Assembly (NCBI GenBank): GCA_029207755.1
Contig: JARCOQ010000002.1
Location: 116,464,051-116,528,050, forward strand
Direction of reading: 5' to 3'
Length of the DNA: 64,000 bases
Origin: Chamaea fasciata
Taxonomy: Eukaryota; Chordata; Aves; Passeriformes; Sylviidae
Part shown: one piece after another, positions 62,661 to 64,000 of the stretch
Layout: each line of letters starts with the position of its first letter
Position numbering within the stretch: the first letter of the stretch is position 1
Program-made: the position numbers and the translations under genes
The notes under the pieces: model-generated
Databases searched by the model: none
What the model saw: only the letters and a program-made list of their open reading frames with translations
What the model was told of the DNA's origin: nothing

Positions 62661-63512
62661 CGGGGGGGGCTCTGGGGAACGGGGACCCCCAGCCCAGGAC
62701 TCCGGGACATTGCGGCTCCTCCGCCCCGGCACCTCTGCTGTCCCGTCACTGGCTCACGAGCGGGGCTCCCACCCTCCCGGTGTGATCCCGTGGGTGGGCA
62801 CCACGATCCCGGTGGGAAAGGGGCTGCCCGCCCCGGGGTGGGCGCCTCCCCAGCCCAGCACCGGGGGGTGCCCCCGCCTCGGCTGGGCAGGGCTGGCAGC
62901 GCCCGGCTCCGGCCGGCAGCAGGAAGGGGAGCAGGATGCGGCCCTTAATGGGAATTGCAGAGGGAACCTGAGGAAGGAAAACGCGCGCCGGGCTTGGGGA
63001 TAAACACAGCTGCAGGAGCGGACGTTGGCTCCAGGGCCACAGCGCCGGCCTCTGCCCGCCGGGACCAGCACTGGCCCTGCCTGGAGTGGGCAGGATCGGG
63101 GCTGGGACAAATGGTGACGGCCCCCGGGCTGCCACAGCCCAGATGTGCCTCTGCTCCCTGCCCTGCTGCCCCCCATCGCACCCCGGACTGGAGGCACAGC
63201 ACGGCACAGCGCGGGATGGCACAGGGTGCTGCCACAGCCTGGCTGCCACAGATGCAGCACCCTGGGGATGATGTGGTTCCCACGCACACTGGCCGTGGTG
63301 GCACTCGCGTGTCCTTGGGTCACGGCGGGCAGATCCCCTTTGGGCGGTCTCTGGTGGGGGGATGTGCCTGCCTGGGAAGCTCATCTGGCTGCTGGGTTGG
63401 TGGGTGAACCAGAGGGGTGTGACCCCTGAGCAGCCTCGGGCTGTCAGAGCGGGGGGACCAGGCTGACCCGGCCCCGGAGCGTCCCCTCCCTGAGCCTCTC
63501 CTGTCCCCACAG

Positions 63513-63542
63513 GCTGCTGAAGGGGACAGCAGGAGCGCCGGG
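63513..63542 (+). other. RHOG: RHOG 5' untranslated part of the coding exon
   Basis: Thirty bases between a good acceptor (CTGTCCCCACAG, ending 63512) and the RHOG ATG. Mammalian RHOG also has its start codon just inside a second exon. The start context is G at -3 and C at +4, which is adequate. The exon border is inferred from the splice motif only. Confidence 0.7.
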
Positions 63543-64000
63543 ATGCAGAGCATCAAGTGCGTGGTGGTGGGTGACGGGGCGGTGGGCAAGACCTGCCTGC
63601 TCATCTGCTACACCACCAACGCCTTCCCCAAGGAGTACATCCCCACCGTGTTCGACAACTACAGCGCCCAGAACACGGTGGACGGCAGGACTATTAACTT
63701 AAACCTGTGGGACACGGCCGGCCAGGAGGAGTACGACCGCCTGCGGACGCTTTCCTACCCCCAGACCAACGTCTTCATCATCTGCTTCTCCATCGCCAGC
63801 CCGCCCTCCTACGAGAACGTCAAGCACAAGTGGTACCCCGAGGTGTGCCACCACTGCCCCAGCGTGCCCATCCTCCTCGTGGGCACCAAGAAGGATCTGA
63901 GGAACAACCCCGAGACCATGAAGCGGCTCAAGGAGCAGAACCAGGCGCCCATCACCACCCAGCAGGGCATCAGCCTCTCCAAGCAGATCCGCGCCGTCAA
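63543..64000 (+). CDS. RHOG: RHOG, Rho-family small GTPase (N-terminal 152 codons; cut by the right edge)
   Basis: RhoG is a membrane-bound GTP switch acting through ELMO/DOCK to activate Rac in cell spreading, engulfment and macropinocytosis. The sequence starts [17 protein letters not shown], with the P-loop GDGAVGKT at 10-17, switch [10 protein letters not shown] (32-40, T35), switch [14 protein letters not shown] (57-68, Q61), and the base-specificity TKKD at 115-118. [16 protein letters not shown] and [20 protein letters not shown] fit RhoG rather than Rac or Cdc42. Usual length is 191 residues, so the C-terminal CAAX box lies outside. Residues 120-150 ([24 protein letters not shown]) differ most from human. 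The coding region has no intron so far. Confidence 0.97.
   Translation, partial: MQSIKCVVVGDGAVGKTCLLICYTTNAFPKEYIPTVFDNYSAQNTVDGRTINLNLWDTAGQEEYDRLRTLSYPQTNVFIICFSIASPPSYENVKHKWYPEVCHHCPSVPILLVGTKKDLRNNPETMKRLKEQNQAPITTQQGISLSKQIRAV

Larger units (their letters stand above)
58122..63512 (+). other. RHOG: Probable RHOG leader intron
   Basis: If the donor at 58121 is used, this is one 5.4-kb intron. It contains the decamer cluster, a 21-bp minisatellite (58638-59062), a CATC/CCCT tract (59692-59832), a TCC tract (61515-61556) and GC-rich blocks. No coding sequence was recognised. Confidence 0.45.

Overview
The window is vertebrate, almost certainly avian, nuclear DNA. It carries dozens of CR1 LINE 3'-end fragments in both orientations, many short GC-rich minisatellites, compact introns, and two genes recognisable from their proteins: STIM1 on the minus strand and RHOG on the plus strand. 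A songbird is plausible but cannot be proven from the sequence alone. GC content is high, with CpG-dense blocks at about 54.3-56.3 kb, 57.8-58.6 kb and 62.2-62.7 kb.

From 1 to 55.65 kb the window is one gene, STIM1, read right to left. It is the ER calcium sensor of store-operated calcium entry. Ten coding exons can be placed to the base, because every exon has AG/GT borders and the phases join without a break. They are: exon 1 (signal peptide, 55514-55646), 2 (EF-hand, 31058-31191), 3 (25324-25438), 4 (SAM, 20941-21052), 5 (19939-20054), 6 (membrane helix, 14087-14264), 7 (coiled coil 1, 10522-10699), 8 (start of SOAR/CAD, 5927-6094), 9 (4371-4471) and 10 (end of SOAR, inhibitory and acidic segments, 3462-3697). 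They give residues 1-490 plus the first base of codon 491. The last exons, carrying the Ser/Pro region and the lysine-rich tail, are not in positions 1-3461 and must lie beyond the left edge. The introns hold CR1 fragments, simple repeats and tandem arrays. No second protein gene was found inside them.

From 55.65 to 63.5 kb is the divergent interval between STIM1 and RHOG. It has the STIM1 CpG-rich promoter block, a strong CTCF-like site at 56254-56273, a 17-bp CpG-containing satellite (56.31-56.83 kb), a second CpG-rich block with a probable RHOG non-coding first exon (donor after 58121), six copies of one 10-bp motif just downstream of that donor, and a 21-bp minisatellite (58.64-59.06 kb).

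From 63543 to the right edge is the start of RHOG, a Rho-family GTPase, codons 1-152. RHOG and STIM1 are head-to-head neighbours in human too, so the arrangement is an old synteny.
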